A stretch of 64,000 bases of DNA from JBBSNV01 sp964458605 (GTDB lineage Bacteria > Pseudomonadota > Alphaproteobacteria > Reyranellales > JAQSWP01), in NCBI GenBank assembly GCA_964458605.1, contig CAYWLS010000001.1, positions 449,017 through 513,016 on the forward strand, given 5' to 3'. Shown here piece after piece: positions 43,223-51,500 of this stretch. Every line of letters starts with the position of its first letter. Position 1 is the stretch's first letter. A program made the translations under genes and the position numbers. Under the pieces are notes generated by a model. That model was given only the letters and a program-made list of their open reading frames with translations. It was not told where the DNA came from and did no database searches.

Positions 43223-44293
43223 CTAGCGGCCCAGCGCGCGATGGCGCAGCAGGTGGTCGGCCAGCACGCAGGCCACCATCGCTTCGGCCACCGGCACGGC
43301 GCGGATGCCGACGCAGGGATCGTGGCGGCCCTTGGTCTGGATGTCGGTCTCCTGGCCTTGCGTGTCGACGGTGCGCATCTTCTGCAGGATCGAGCTGGTC
43401 GGCTTGACCGCCAGGCGCACCACGATGTCCTGGCCGGTCGAGATGCCGCCCAAGATGCCGCCGGCATGGTTGCTGAGGAAATACGGCCGGCCGTCCCGCA
43501 TGCGGATCTCGTCGCCGTTGGTCTCGCCGGTCAGTTCGGCGCTGGCGAAGCCGTCGCCGATTTCGACGCCCTTGACCGCATTGACGCTCATCAGCGCCCG
43601 CGCCAGGTCGCTGTCCAGCTTGTCGTAGAGCGGCGCGCCCAGCCCGGCCGGCACGCCCGAGGCCACCACTTCGATCACCGCGCCGGTCGAGGAGCCCGAT
43701 TTGCGGATGCCGTCGAGATAGTCCTCCCAGCGCATCGCCGCCTTGGGATCGGGGCACCAGAACGGGTTCTGCTCGACGCTGTCCCAATTCCAGTTGCCGC
43801 GCTCGATCTTCTCTTTGCCGATCTGCACCACCGCGCCGCGGATTTTGACGGCCGGCCCCAGCACCTTGCGCGCCACCGCGCCGGCGGCCACGCGCACCGC
43901 CGTCTCGCGCGCCGACTGGCGGCCGCCGCCGCGATAGTCGCGGATGCCGTATTTGGCCCAGTAGGTATAGTCGGCGTGGCCGGGACGGAACTTGTCCTTG
44001 ATCTCCGAATAGTCCTTGGAACGCTGGTCGACGTTCCTGATCAGCAGGCTGATCGGCGTGCCGGTGGTCTGGCCCTCGAACACGCCCGACAGGATCTCCA
44101 CCGCATCGGGCTCCTGGCGCTGGGTGGTGAAGCGCGAGGTGCCGGGCCGGCGGCGATCCAGGTAATGCTGGATATCCGATTCCTGCAGCGGGATGAGCGG
44201 CGGCGTGCCGTCGACCACGCAGCCGATCGCCGGCCCGTGGCTTTCGCCCCACGAGGTGAAGCGAAACAGCGTGCCGAAACTGTTGCCCGCCAT
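43223..44293 (-). CDS. aroC: chorismate synthase
   Basis: The last enzyme of the shikimate pathway, eliminating phosphate from EPSP with reduced FMN. 356 residues. FTSWGESHGPAIGCVVDGTP, RPGHADYTYWAKYGIRDYRG and GGILGGISTGQDIVVRLAV are standard chorismate-synthase signatures. The ATG at 44293 fits the family start MAGNSFGTLFRF; a longer frame upstream belongs to fabI. It lies 2 bp downstream of fabI. Confidence 0.96.
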   Translation of the reverse strand: MAGNSFGTLFRFTSWGESHGPAIGCVVDGTPPLIPLQESDIQHYLDRRRPGTSRFTTQRQEPDAVEILSGVFEGQTTGTPISLLIRNVDQRSKDYSEIKDKFRPGHADYTYWAKYGIRDYRGGGRQSARETAVRVAAGAVARKVLGPAVKIRGAVVQIGKEKIERGNWNWDSVEQNPFWCPDPKAAMRWEDYLDGIRKSGSSTGAVIEVVASGVPAGLGAPLYDKLDSDLARALMSVNAVKGVEIGDGFASAELTGETNGDEIRMRDGRPYFLSNHAGGILGGISTGQDIVVRLAVKPTSSILQKMRTVDTQGQETDIQTKGRHDPCVGIRAVPVAEAMVACVLADHLLRHRALGR

Positions 44294-44295
44294 GA

Positions 44296-45135
44296 TTATT
44301 TTTCCGGATCGAAATTCTTCAGCAGCTCGGCGAGCTGCGGCGCCTTGTCGGTCGCGATCATGCCGACCGTATGGTAGCCGGCATCGACATGGTGCACCTC
44401 GCCCGACACGCCGGCGCCCAGCTCGCTCAGCAAATAGAGCGCCGAGCCGCCCACGTCGTCGATCGTGACGTTGCGGCGCAAGGGCGCGTTCAGCTCGTTC
44501 CACTTCATGATGTACTGGAAGTCGCCGATGCCGTAGGCCGCCAGGGTGCGGATCGGTCCGGCCGAGATGGCGTTGACGCGGATATTTTGCTTGCCCAAAT
44601 CGTTGGCGATGTAGCGCACGCTGGCCTCGAGCGCGGCCTTGGCCACGCCCATGACGTTGTAGTGCGGGATCACCCGCTCGGCGCCGTAATAGGTCAGGGT
44701 CAGCAGGCTGCCGCCATTGGGCATCATCGCCGCCGCGCGCTGGCACACCGCCGTGAACGAATAGCAGGAGATATTCATGGTCATGGCGAAGTTTTCCGCC
44801 GTGGTGTCGACGTAGCGGCCCTTGAGCTGGTCCTTGTCGGAAAAGCCGATGGCGTGCACCAGGAAGTCGAGGCTGCCCCATTCGTTCGCCAGCTTGGCGA
44901 ACAGCGCGTCCATGCTGGCCGCATCGCTCACGTCGCACGGCTCGATCAGCTTGGACTGGAGTTCTTCGGCCAGCGGCCGCACGCGCTTTTCCAGCGCTTC
45001 GCCCTGGTAGGTGAAGGCCAGCTCCGCACCATGGGCGTGCAGCGCCTTGGCGATGCCCCAGGCGATCGAGCGGTTGTTGGCGACGCCCATGATGACGCCT
45101 TTCTTGCCGGCCATCAGGGCTTGGGGAGACGACAT
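44296..45135 (-). CDS. fabI: enoyl-[acyl-carrier-protein] reductase (NADH)
   Basis: The last step of each fatty-acid elongation round, 279 residues. GVANNRSIAWGIAKAL is the NAD-binding motif; the catalytic YNVMGVAKAALEASVRY has the Tyr and Lys spaced six residues apart as in FabI (target of triclosan). VNAISAGPIRTLAAYGIGDF is the typical following loop. Start at 45135 agrees with MSSPQALMAGKKGVIMGV. It is translated immediately before aroC. Confidence 0.95.
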   Translation of the reverse strand: MSSPQALMAGKKGVIMGVANNRSIAWGIAKALHAHGAELAFTYQGEALEKRVRPLAEELQSKLIEPCDVSDAASMDALFAKLANEWGSLDFLVHAIGFSDKDQLKGRYVDTTAENFAMTMNISCYSFTAVCQRAAAMMPNGGSLLTLTYYGAERVIPHYNVMGVAKAALEASVRYIANDLGKQNIRVNAISAGPIRTLAAYGIGDFQYIMKWNELNAPLRRNVTIDDVGGSALYLLSELGAGVSGEVHHVDAGYHTVGMIATDKAPQLAELLKNFDPEK

Positions 45136-45256
45136 TGCGACCTCGGGAGAATGACGTGGGACGGTTTGGGGCCATCCTACACGATCACCCGCCTCGGTCA
45201 ATCGGCGGCCCGGCTAAGCGCCAGTATTTGCTAGCGAAATCCCATCGACCGGGCCG

Positions 45257-45583
45257 TCAGGATGGCGCCAGGCCCACCCGGCGCATCAGGTCGCTGCGCG
45301 TCGGCTCGGGCAGGGCGTCGATCGCCTCGGCCAGCCGCGCCAGCCGGCGATGGGCGCCGTGTACCTGGTCGATCAGGGACAGCACCATAGGCACGGTGTC
45401 GGTCTCGACCGCCATGTCGTCGACCAGGTCGCGGATGAGCTGGGCCCGGGCGATATCGGCTTCGCCGAACAAATAGCCGGTCTCGTCCTGCAGCGGCCGC
45501 ACCCAGCGCTCGGCGATCCAGTATTCCAGGTCGGCCTGCCGGCAATGCACGATCGACACCACTTCCTGCAGTCGCAACGCCAT
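45257..45583 (-). CDS. cbpM: CbpM-like chaperone modulator
   Basis: A 108-residue protein with a MerR-like helical front (EVVSIVHCRQADLEYWIAER, then VRPLQ) that in E. coli CbpM binds the J domain of CbpA and inhibits it. Placed 9 bp after the cbpA stop on the same strand, the usual pairing. The middle is helical (DLVDDMAVETDTVPMVLSLI). Overall similarity is to the family size and layout; the call rests partly on context. Confidence 0.82.
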   Translation of the reverse strand: MALRLQEVVSIVHCRQADLEYWIAERWVRPLQDETGYLFGEADIARAQLIRDLVDDMAVETDTVPMVLSLIDQVHGAHRRLARLAEAIDALPEPTRSDLMRRVGLAPS

Positions 45584-45592
45584 GGCGTCCTC

Positions 45593-46552
45593 CTAGCTCA
45601 GCCCGGCCTTGCGGCGCACGTCGTAGTCGTGGCCGTCGGCCCAATTCTTGATCGTTTCCTTCAGCGCGCCGTCCTTGTCGTCCGGCAGCATCACCGTCAG
45701 ATGGACATACTGGTCGCCGCGATTGCCGGCCTTGTCGGCGATGCCCTTGCCCTTCAGGCGCAGGGTAGCGCCGGTGTTGGTGCCGGCCGGGACGGTCATG
45801 GCGACCGAGCCGTCGATGGTCGGCACGTCGATCTTGCCGCCCAGCACGGCCTCCTGCAGCGTGATCGGCACGTCCAGATGCACGTCGTTGTCCTTGCGCC
45901 GGAAATGGGCGTGCGGGGCGACGTGGATCTCGATATAGGCATCGCCCTGCGGTCCGCCGCCGATGCCCGGCAGGCCCTGGCCCTTCAGCCGCAGCATCTG
46001 CCGGTCGGCGGTGCCGGCGGGAATGTTGACGTCGAGGGTGCGACCGTCGGGCAGGGTGAGCCGCTTCTTGGCGCCCAGCGCCGCCTCCAGGAACGGCACT
46101 TCGAGCGTGTAGGTCACGTCGCTGCCCGGCATGCGCATGCCTTGGCCGCCACCACCCATGCCAGCCCCGAATCCGCCGGCGCTACGCCGGCCGCGGGTGC
46201 GGCCGAACAGCTCGGAGAAGACGTCCTCGGCCGCCATGCCCTCGAAGCCGGCGTCGCTGAAATCGCCGGCGTAGCGGGCGCCGTCGTCGGTATGGGCGTA
46301 TTGGCGATAATACTGGCGCGGCGGCCGTTCCTGGCCACTGGCGTCGATCTCGCCGGCATCGAAGCGGCGGCGCTTCTCTGCATCGGACAGCAGCTCGTAG
46401 GCACCGGACACTTCCTTGAACTGCGCCTCGACATCCTTGCGGCCCGGATTGACGTCCGGGTGCAGTTTCTTGGCCAGCTTGCGATAGGCCTTTTTTATTT
46501 CGTCCGGCGTCGCGGTCCGCGCCACGCCCAGCACTTCGTACGGGTCTTTCAT
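45593..46552 (-). CDS. cbpA: J-domain protein CbpA (DnaJ C-terminal type)
   Basis: A 319-residue co-chaperone of DnaK without the zinc-finger of DnaJ. J domain at residues 1-68 with the HPD triad in KKLHPDVNPG, a Gly-rich GGFGAGMGGGGQGM region at about 118, and two C-terminal substrate-binding barrels (TYTLEVPFLEAALGAKKRL, GQGLPGIGGGPQGD, KGIADKAGNRGD). The start ATG at 46552 has a divergent pdxH 144 bp away. Its activity is probably tuned by the cbpM gene next to it. Confidence 0.93.
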   Translation of the reverse strand: MKDPYEVLGVARTATPDEIKKAYRKLAKKLHPDVNPGRKDVEAQFKEVSGAYELLSDAEKRRRFDAGEIDASGQERPPRQYYRQYAHTDDGARYAGDFSDAGFEGMAAEDVFSELFGRTRGRRSAGGFGAGMGGGGQGMRMPGSDVTYTLEVPFLEAALGAKKRLTLPDGRTLDVNIPAGTADRQMLRLKGQGLPGIGGGPQGDAYIEIHVAPHAHFRRKDNDVHLDVPITLQEAVLGGKIDVPTIDGSVAMTVPAGTNTGATLRLKGKGIADKAGNRGDQYVHLTVMLPDDKDGALKETIKNWADGHDYDVRRKAGLS

Positions 46553-46696
46553 TTAGGGGAGTTCCGTCTGCAACTGATTTGCAAATCCGAGATGCTCAAA
46601 TTTGGGGCGGCTATGCCGATTCGGCAAGAGAGATGCGTGCATATCGGCTGGCCTGCGACGCCGGGGGGGCGCATATTCCACCGCCGGAGGAGTTCA

Positions 46697-47317
46697 ATGG
46701 ACCATAGTGAAGCCAACGCCGCCCCCGAGGCCGTCGAGACCGACCCGATGCGGCAGTTCGCGGCTTGGATGACCGAGGCGGAGAAGTCGGAGCCCAACGA
46801 TCCCAACGCCATGGCGCTGGCCACGGTCGGTCGGGACGGCATGCCGTCGATCCGCATGGTGCTGCTGAAGGGCATCGACGAGCGCGGCTTTGCCTTCTAC
46901 ACCAATTTCGAGAGCCGCAAGGGCGAGCAGCTGCTGAGCCACCCCAAGGCGGCGCTGTGCTTCCACTGGAAGTCGCTGCGCCGGTCGGTGCGCATCGAAG
47001 GCGACATCGAGAAGGTCACGGACGCGGAGGCCGACGCCTATTTCGCCAGCCGACCGCGCGGCAGCCAGATCGGCGCCTGGGCCTCCAAGCAATCCCGTCC
47101 CTTGACCGGACGGCTCGAACTCGAGAAAGCAGTCGCGCTCTATGCGGCCAAGTTCCATATCGGCGCCGTACCCCGGCCGCCCTACTGGTCGGGATTTCGC
47201 GTGCTGCCCGTTCGTATCGAGTTCTGGCAGGACAAGCCGTTCCGCCTGCACGAGCGGCTGGTCTACAGCCGCATGCCGGGGGCCAATGCCTGGCGCGTCG
47301 AACGGCTCTATCCCTGA
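46697..47317 (+). CDS. pdxH: pyridoxamine 5'-phosphate oxidase
   Basis: An FMN-dependent oxidase of 206 residues producing pyridoxal 5'-phosphate, the vitamin B6 cofactor. Motifs include NAMALATVGRDGMPSIRMVL, FYTNFESRKGEQL, the ASRPRGSQIGAWASKQS signature, and the C-terminal WSGFRVLPVRIEFWQ. The ATG at 46697 has GGAGGAG nine bases upstream. It precedes the cation transporter gene by 12 bp. Confidence 0.95.
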   Translation: MDHSEANAAPEAVETDPMRQFAAWMTEAEKSEPNDPNAMALATVGRDGMPSIRMVLLKGIDERGFAFYTNFESRKGEQLLSHPKAALCFHWKSLRRSVRIEGDIEKVTDAEADAYFASRPRGSQIGAWASKQSRPLTGRLELEKAVALYAAKFHIGAVPRPPYWSGFRVLPVRIEFWQDKPFRLHERLVYSRMPGANAWRVERLYP

Positions 47318-47329
47318 CGGATCGGCATC

Positions 47330-48256
47330 ATGGCGGATCTCGCAGTCGGCAACGGTATCGACAGGACACGCAACGGCCAGCTGATGCGCTGGGCTACCGT
47401 GGCGTCGACCGCGGTCGCCGCGGTCCTGATCGCCGCCAAGACGGCCGCCTGGCTGATGACGGACTCGGTCAGCCTGCTGTCCTCGCTGCTCGATTCCTCG
47501 CTCGACCTGCTGGCTTCCCTGATCACGCTGCTCAGCGTGCGTCATGCGCTGACGCCGGCCGATCGCGAGCACCGGTTCGGGCACGGCAAGGCCGAAGCGC
47601 TGGCCGGGCTGGTCCAGTCCGGGTTCATCGGCGCTTCCGCCATCTGGCTGTTCGTTGCCGCCGGCGAGCGCATCGCCAAGCCCCAACCGGTGGAGCAGGA
47701 GATGGTCGGCATCGTCGTCATGGTGGCGTCGATCGCCCTGACCCTGGCGCTTGTCGTCTTCCAGCGAATGGTGGTGCGGCGGACCGGTTCGTTGGCGGTG
47801 GGCGCCGACCGGATGCACTATCAGTCCGATCTCGTTACCAATCTCGGCGTCATCCTGGCGATCGGCCTGACCAAATGGGCCAAGCTGCCCCTGGCCGATC
47901 CCATCATCGCCATCTGCATCGGTCTCTATATCCTGAAGAGCGCAACCGACATCGCGAGGCGGGCCTATCACGAATTGCTCGACCGGGAATTCTCCGACGA
48001 GGAACGCGAGCGCATCAAGTCAATCGTGCGTGGCCATCCCGAAGTCAAGGACATGCACGATCTGCGCACCCGGTCGTCCGGCCCCAACCGCTTCATCCAG
48101 TTCCACATGGAACTGGATCCCGAGCTGTCGTTGCGGCAGGCGCACGTGGTTTCCGATGCGGTCGAGGTGCAGTTGCTGGCGGCGTTCCCCAATGCCGAGA
48201 TCATCATCCACGAGGATCCGCAGGGCGTGATCGAGAATCGCGCGCAGTTCGCCTGA
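47330..48256 (+). CDS. fieF: cation diffusion facilitator, FieF-like
   Basis: A CDF transporter of 308 residues with six helices exporting divalent metals (Zn, Fe, Cd) by proton exchange. The metal site residues are visible in SSLLDSSLDLLASL (two Asp four apart) and MHYQSDLVTNLG (His and Asp), matching E. coli FieF; HRFGHGKAEALAGL is the typical inter-helix segment. The C-terminal domain has RAYHELLDREFSDEERE and an HIS-containing end. It starts 12 bp after pdxH. Confidence 0.9.
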   Translation: MADLAVGNGIDRTRNGQLMRWATVASTAVAAVLIAAKTAAWLMTDSVSLLSSLLDSSLDLLASLITLLSVRHALTPADREHRFGHGKAEALAGLVQSGFIGASAIWLFVAAGERIAKPQPVEQEMVGIVVMVASIALTLALVVFQRMVVRRTGSLAVGADRMHYQSDLVTNLGVILAIGLTKWAKLPLADPIIAICIGLYILKSATDIARRAYHELLDREFSDEERERIKSIVRGHPEVKDMHDLRTRSSGPNRFIQFHMELDPELSLRQAHVVSDAVEVQLLAAFPNAEIIIHEDPQGVIENRAQFA

Positions 48257-48258
48257 TC

Positions 48259-49851
48259 ATGGTCGGCGCGGTCGTCGAGGACCAGGCCGAGGCCATTGCA
48301 TTCCTCGGCCGGCCCCAGGCCTATGGCCTGACCGACGATGCCGAGGTGACGCGCATCGACACCCACGGCGCGGCGGTGTTCCTGGTCGGCGATCGCGCCT
48401 ACAAGCTCAAGCGCGCGGTCAAGTTTCCTTTCATGGATTTCTCCACTGTGGCGCGCCGGCGCGCCATGTGCTGCGCCGAGGTGGAAATCAACCGGCGCAC
48501 CGCGCCGCACATCTATCTGGGCGTGGCGCCCCTGCAGCGGCAGGGCAAGGCCTTGCGCCTGGGGGCCGTCGTCGAGCCCGCCGACCTGCCGGCCGAGGCG
48601 CTCGACTGGGTGGTGGCGATGCGGCGCTTCGATACCGGCCGGCTGCTCGACGCGGTTGCGGCGCGGGGCGAACTTGACATGGCGCTGGCCGAGCGTCTGG
48701 CCGATGTGGTGGCTGCGTTTCACCGCGCCGCCGAAAGGATGACGGACCGCGGCGGGGCCGGGGCGCTGATGGAAGCGGTGGCACTCGATGTCGAGCAGAT
48801 GGCCGCGCGCGGGGATCTGCTGGATACGGCCGTGAGCGGCCGGCTGGCCGCGCTGATGCCCAAGGCGGCGGCCGCCATGGCCCAGGCGGCCGACCGGCGC
48901 CGCGCGATCGGCGCGGTGCGCCGCTGCCACGGCGATCTGCATCTGGGCAATATCTTCCTCGATGGCGAACTTCCGGGCGAGCGGCGGCCGGTGCCGTTCG
49001 ATGCCATCGAGTTCAACGAACGCCTGTCCTGCATCGATACGCTCTACGATCTGTCGTTCCTGCTGATGGACATGGATTTCCGCGGCCTTCGCGATCAGGC
49101 CAATCGCGTGCTCAATCGCTATCTGTGGCTATGCGATGGCACCGATCGCGACAATCTGGCCGCGCTGGCGCTGCTGCCGATCTACCTGGCGCGGCGCGGC
49201 GCCATCCGGGCTCATGTCGGCGCGGCCAATGTGGCGCATCTGACGGGCGAGGCGCGCGAGCGGGAATGCGCCAAGGCGCGGGGCTATCAGCGCTACGCCC
49301 TGGCCGCGCTGCAGGCCAAGCCGGCGCGGCTGATCGCCATTGGCGGCCTGTCGGGCACCGGCAAGACCAGCCTGGCGCTGGCCCTGGCGCCGCGCATCGG
49401 CGCCTTGCCCGGCGCGGTGGTGCTGCGCAGCGATGTGCTGCGCAAGCGGATGGCCGGCGTGAAGCTGGAGCAGCGCATGCCGGCGGGCTGGTATACGCCG
49501 GACAACGCTGCCGCCATCTATCGCGCTTTGGTCGATCAGGCATCCGTGGCGCTGCGCGCGGGACACAGCGTGGTCGCCGACGCCGTGTTCGCGCGCGCCG
49601 AGGAGCGCGCCGCCATCGCCGAAGCGGCGCGCGAAGCCGGAGCGCCGTTCGACGGGCTATGGCTTCAGGCGCCGGCAGAGGCGCTGAAGGCGCGGGTGGC
49701 CGAACGGCAGGGCGATGCCTCCGACGCCACGCCGCAGGTGGTCGAGCGCCAGCTTCGCTACGACGTGCGGAATGTGGATTGGCCGGTCCTCTCCACCGAC
49801 CGGGCACCCCAGGCGGTCGCCCAGGCCGCGCTGCCGATCCTCGGGCTTTGA
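48259..49851 (+). CDS. aminoglycoside-phosphotransferase-like / AAA kinase fusion
   Basis: A two-domain protein of 530 residues of a widespread bacterial family (COG2187 fused to COG0645). Residues 1-340 are APH/choline-kinase-like with CHGDLHLGNIFLDG (catalytic loop) and FDAIEFNE (DFG-equivalent). Residues 350-530 form a P-loop kinase with Walker A GLSGTGKTSLAL and VLRSDVLRKRM. Acceptors are unknown; antibiotic resistance should not be assumed. The start ATG 48259 lies 2 bp after the fieF stop. Confidence 0.87.
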   Translation: MVGAVVEDQAEAIAFLGRPQAYGLTDDAEVTRIDTHGAAVFLVGDRAYKLKRAVKFPFMDFSTVARRRAMCCAEVEINRRTAPHIYLGVAPLQRQGKALRLGAVVEPADLPAEALDWVVAMRRFDTGRLLDAVAARGELDMALAERLADVVAAFHRAAERMTDRGGAGALMEAVALDVEQMAARGDLLDTAVSGRLAALMPKAAAAMAQAADRRRAIGAVRRCHGDLHLGNIFLDGELPGERRPVPFDAIEFNERLSCIDTLYDLSFLLMDMDFRGLRDQANRVLNRYLWLCDGTDRDNLAALALLPIYLARRGAIRAHVGAANVAHLTGEARERECAKARGYQRYALAALQAKPARLIAIGGLSGTGKTSLALALAPRIGALPGAVVLRSDVLRKRMAGVKLEQRMPAGWYTPDNAAAIYRALVDQASVALRAGHSVVADAVFARAEERAAIAEAAREAGAPFDGLWLQAPAEALKARVAERQGDASDATPQVVERQLRYDVRNVDWPVLSTDRAPQAVAQAALPILGL

Positions 49852-49924
49852 GCGAAATCAACGCCGTCGGGCCGGCGCCGCCGCAGATTGCCGCTCAAGC
49901 GGCACGGACCGCGGGAGGACCGCC

Positions 49925-50203
49925 ATGCTCAGCTATGAGGATTGCCTGGGATTCTGCGAACTGACCGAAGAAGAGATCGCAGCCATTGCCCAGCACGAGC
50001 ATATCCCTATGATCGTGGCGACGGAGCTGGCCAACTATCTTTGCCACCAGCCGGACGGCACGCCGATGATCAAGCGCATGATCCTCGACGATATGGCCGA
50101 GGCCCAGGCGGCGGGCGATCGGGCGCGTTACATCAGGCTCAAGCTGGTGTTGCGCCATTTCGTGCACACCCATCCGTCCAACGCGGCCGCGACCCGCCCG
50201 TAG
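49925..50203 (+). CDS. small conserved-looking protein of unknown function
   Basis: A 92-residue acidic protein starting MLSYEDCLGFCELTEEEI with an helical second half (MIKRMILDDMAEAQAAGDRA). GGGAGGA lies upstream of the ATG at 49925. Two early Cys residues are in the sequence CLGFC. I do not recognise the family, though the helical, Cys-containing pattern looks typical of short alphaproteobacterial hypotheticals. It is 20 bp upstream of another short unknown. Confidence 0.65.
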   Translation: MLSYEDCLGFCELTEEEIAAIAQHEHIPMIVATELANYLCHQPDGTPMIKRMILDDMAEAQAAGDRARYIRLKLVLRHFVHTHPSNAAATRP

Positions 50204-50222
50204 ACTGCAAGGAGACCCAAGC

Positions 50223-50576
50223 GTGCTGAAGAAAATCCGCCTCGAAATGGCCCGCAGCAAGGAATTCCCCGACGGCAGCAAGTTCCACGGCTACGAGCTG
50301 GTGGCGCCGCTGACGCGAGAGGGGCATCTCGATGCGGAGGCCTGGAAAAGCGCCAAGGAGCAGTGCTGGGTGCATCGCTTCTGGCAGGGGCAGGCCGACG
50401 AGCGGGGCCTGCTGCAGTACAAGCGCAATCGCTGGGTGTTCTCCTACGTCCCGGGCGAGGACGACGACGAGCCGATTTTTCGCCTCGGCCAACATGCCTT
50501 CAAGGCGGGCGAATATGTCTCGATTACCGAGCATGACGGGGTGCAACGCACCTTCGTGGTCGCCGCCGTCGCCTGA
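50223..50576 (+). CDS. small protein of unknown function
   Basis: A 117-residue protein starting at a GTG (50223) with AAGGAG upstream. Layout is a charged N-terminus (LKKIRLEMARSKEFPDGSK), a Trp/Arg-rich middle (EQCWVHRFWQGQADERGLLQ; KRNRWVFSYVPGEDDDEPI) and a C-terminal FVVAAVA. It looks like a beta-rich soluble domain with no signal peptide. I cannot name the family. It shares its strand with the neighbour at 49925 and lies before the rpsD promoter. Confidence 0.68.
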   Translation: MLKKIRLEMARSKEFPDGSKFHGYELVAPLTREGHLDAEAWKSAKEQCWVHRFWQGQADERGLLQYKRNRWVFSYVPGEDDDEPIFRLGQHAFKAGEYVSITEHDGVQRTFVVAAVA

Positions 50577-50628
50577 AAATCGTTCGTTTCCAAGCCATTA
50601 GAGCGATATGCGGGCGGCGTCTGGCGCG

Positions 50629-50656
50629 TTGACAGCCGGGCTTTGCTGGCTATACT
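50629..50656 (+). promoter_or_regulatory. strong sigma-70-type promoter of rpsD
   Basis: A consensus -35 TTGACA at 50629-50634 and -10 TATACT at 50651-50656 with a 16-bp spacer. It lies 104 bp upstream of the rpsD start, giving a leader of roughly 95 bases. In this G+C-rich genome such a match is unusual and implies high expression. The leader might carry an S4 autoregulatory structure, not resolved here. Confidence 0.85.
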
Positions 50657-50759
50657 TCGCCGCCATTCCGGAGAACGTGGAACCGCATTGCGGCCTCCCG
50701 CCCCAGCGCAGGCTGGACCAAGGCCTATCCGGACATTCGAACGAAGTTAGGAGAAGCGC

Positions 50760-51374
50760 GTGAGCAAACGCGAGAATTCGAAGTACAAGATCAATCGACG
50801 CCTTGGCGTCAATCTGTGGGGCCGTCCCAAGAGCCCCGTCAACCGCCGCGAATATCCGCCCGGCCAGCACGGTCAGAAGCGCAAGAAGCCGTCCGACTAC
50901 GGCGTGCAGCTGATGGCCAAGCAGCGCCTGAAGGGCTACTACGGCAACATCAGCGAGCGCCAGATGCGCCGGCTCTACCAGGAGGCCATGCGTCGCCGCG
51001 GCGACACCGGCGAGAACCTGATCGAGTTGCTGGAGCGCCGTCTCGACGCGGTGGTCTATCGCATGAAATTCGCGGTGACGCCGTTCGCCGCGCGTCAGCT
51101 GGTCAACCACGGCCATGTCAAGGTCAACGGCCGCCGGGTCAATATCCCGTCGTTCCAGGTCAAGGACGGCGCCCAGATCGAGCTGACCGCCAAGGCCAAG
51201 CAGCTAGCGGTGGTGCTGGAATCGGTGCAGAGCGCAGAGCGCGACGTTCCCGATTACCTGTCGGTCGACCAGAAGGACATGAAGGGCAGCTTCGTGCGCG
51301 GCCCCAAGCTCGCCGACGTGCCGTTCCCGGTGCAGATGGAACCCTCGATGGTGGTCGAGTTCTACTCGCGCTAG
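50760..51374 (+). CDS. rpsD: 30S ribosomal protein S4
   Basis: The 204-residue primary 16S-rRNA-binding ribosomal protein S4. KYKINRRLGVNLWGRPKSPV is the N-terminal signature and NLIELLERRLDAVVYRMKF with HVKVNGRRVNIPSFQV the S4 domain. It starts with GTG 50760 and has AGGAGA upstream. The gene stands alone, away from the alpha operon, with its own strong promoter and terminator, as in many alphaproteobacteria. Confidence 0.96.
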   Translation: MSKRENSKYKINRRLGVNLWGRPKSPVNRREYPPGQHGQKRKKPSDYGVQLMAKQRLKGYYGNISERQMRRLYQEAMRRRGDTGENLIELLERRLDAVVYRMKFAVTPFAARQLVNHGHVKVNGRRVNIPSFQVKDGAQIELTAKAKQLAVVLESVQSAERDVPDYLSVDQKDMKGSFVRGPKLADVPFPVQMEPSMVVEFYSR

Positions 51375-51402
51375 ACAACCATTCGCATAGCCTCGATCCA
51401 GG

Positions 51403-51431
51403 CCCGCCGGCCGCAACCGGCGGGCTTTTTG
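51403..51431 (+). terminator. intrinsic terminator of rpsD
   Basis: A 9-bp stem GCCCGCCGG with CCGGCGGGC around a six-base loop, followed by TTTTT. It lies 28 bp after the rpsD stop. Confidence 0.92.
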
Positions 51432-51500
51432 CTGGTTTGCCGGCGGCATCGCGGCACGGTAGCGTCCCCGCGCGGCAGGCGATACCGGTCGAACATTCCG

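Noticed and set aside
46765..49851. A 1028-codon plus-strand frame merging pdxH, fieF and the kinase gene regions
   Set aside because: Only the portion from 48259 looks like a protein; the upstream part is in the wrong frame relative to pdxH and fieF, which are clearly coding.
48259..49851. An antibiotic-resistance gene (aminoglycoside phosphotransferase)
   Set aside because: The APH-like half belongs to a general fusion family found in core genomes; no resistance context or mobile neighbours.
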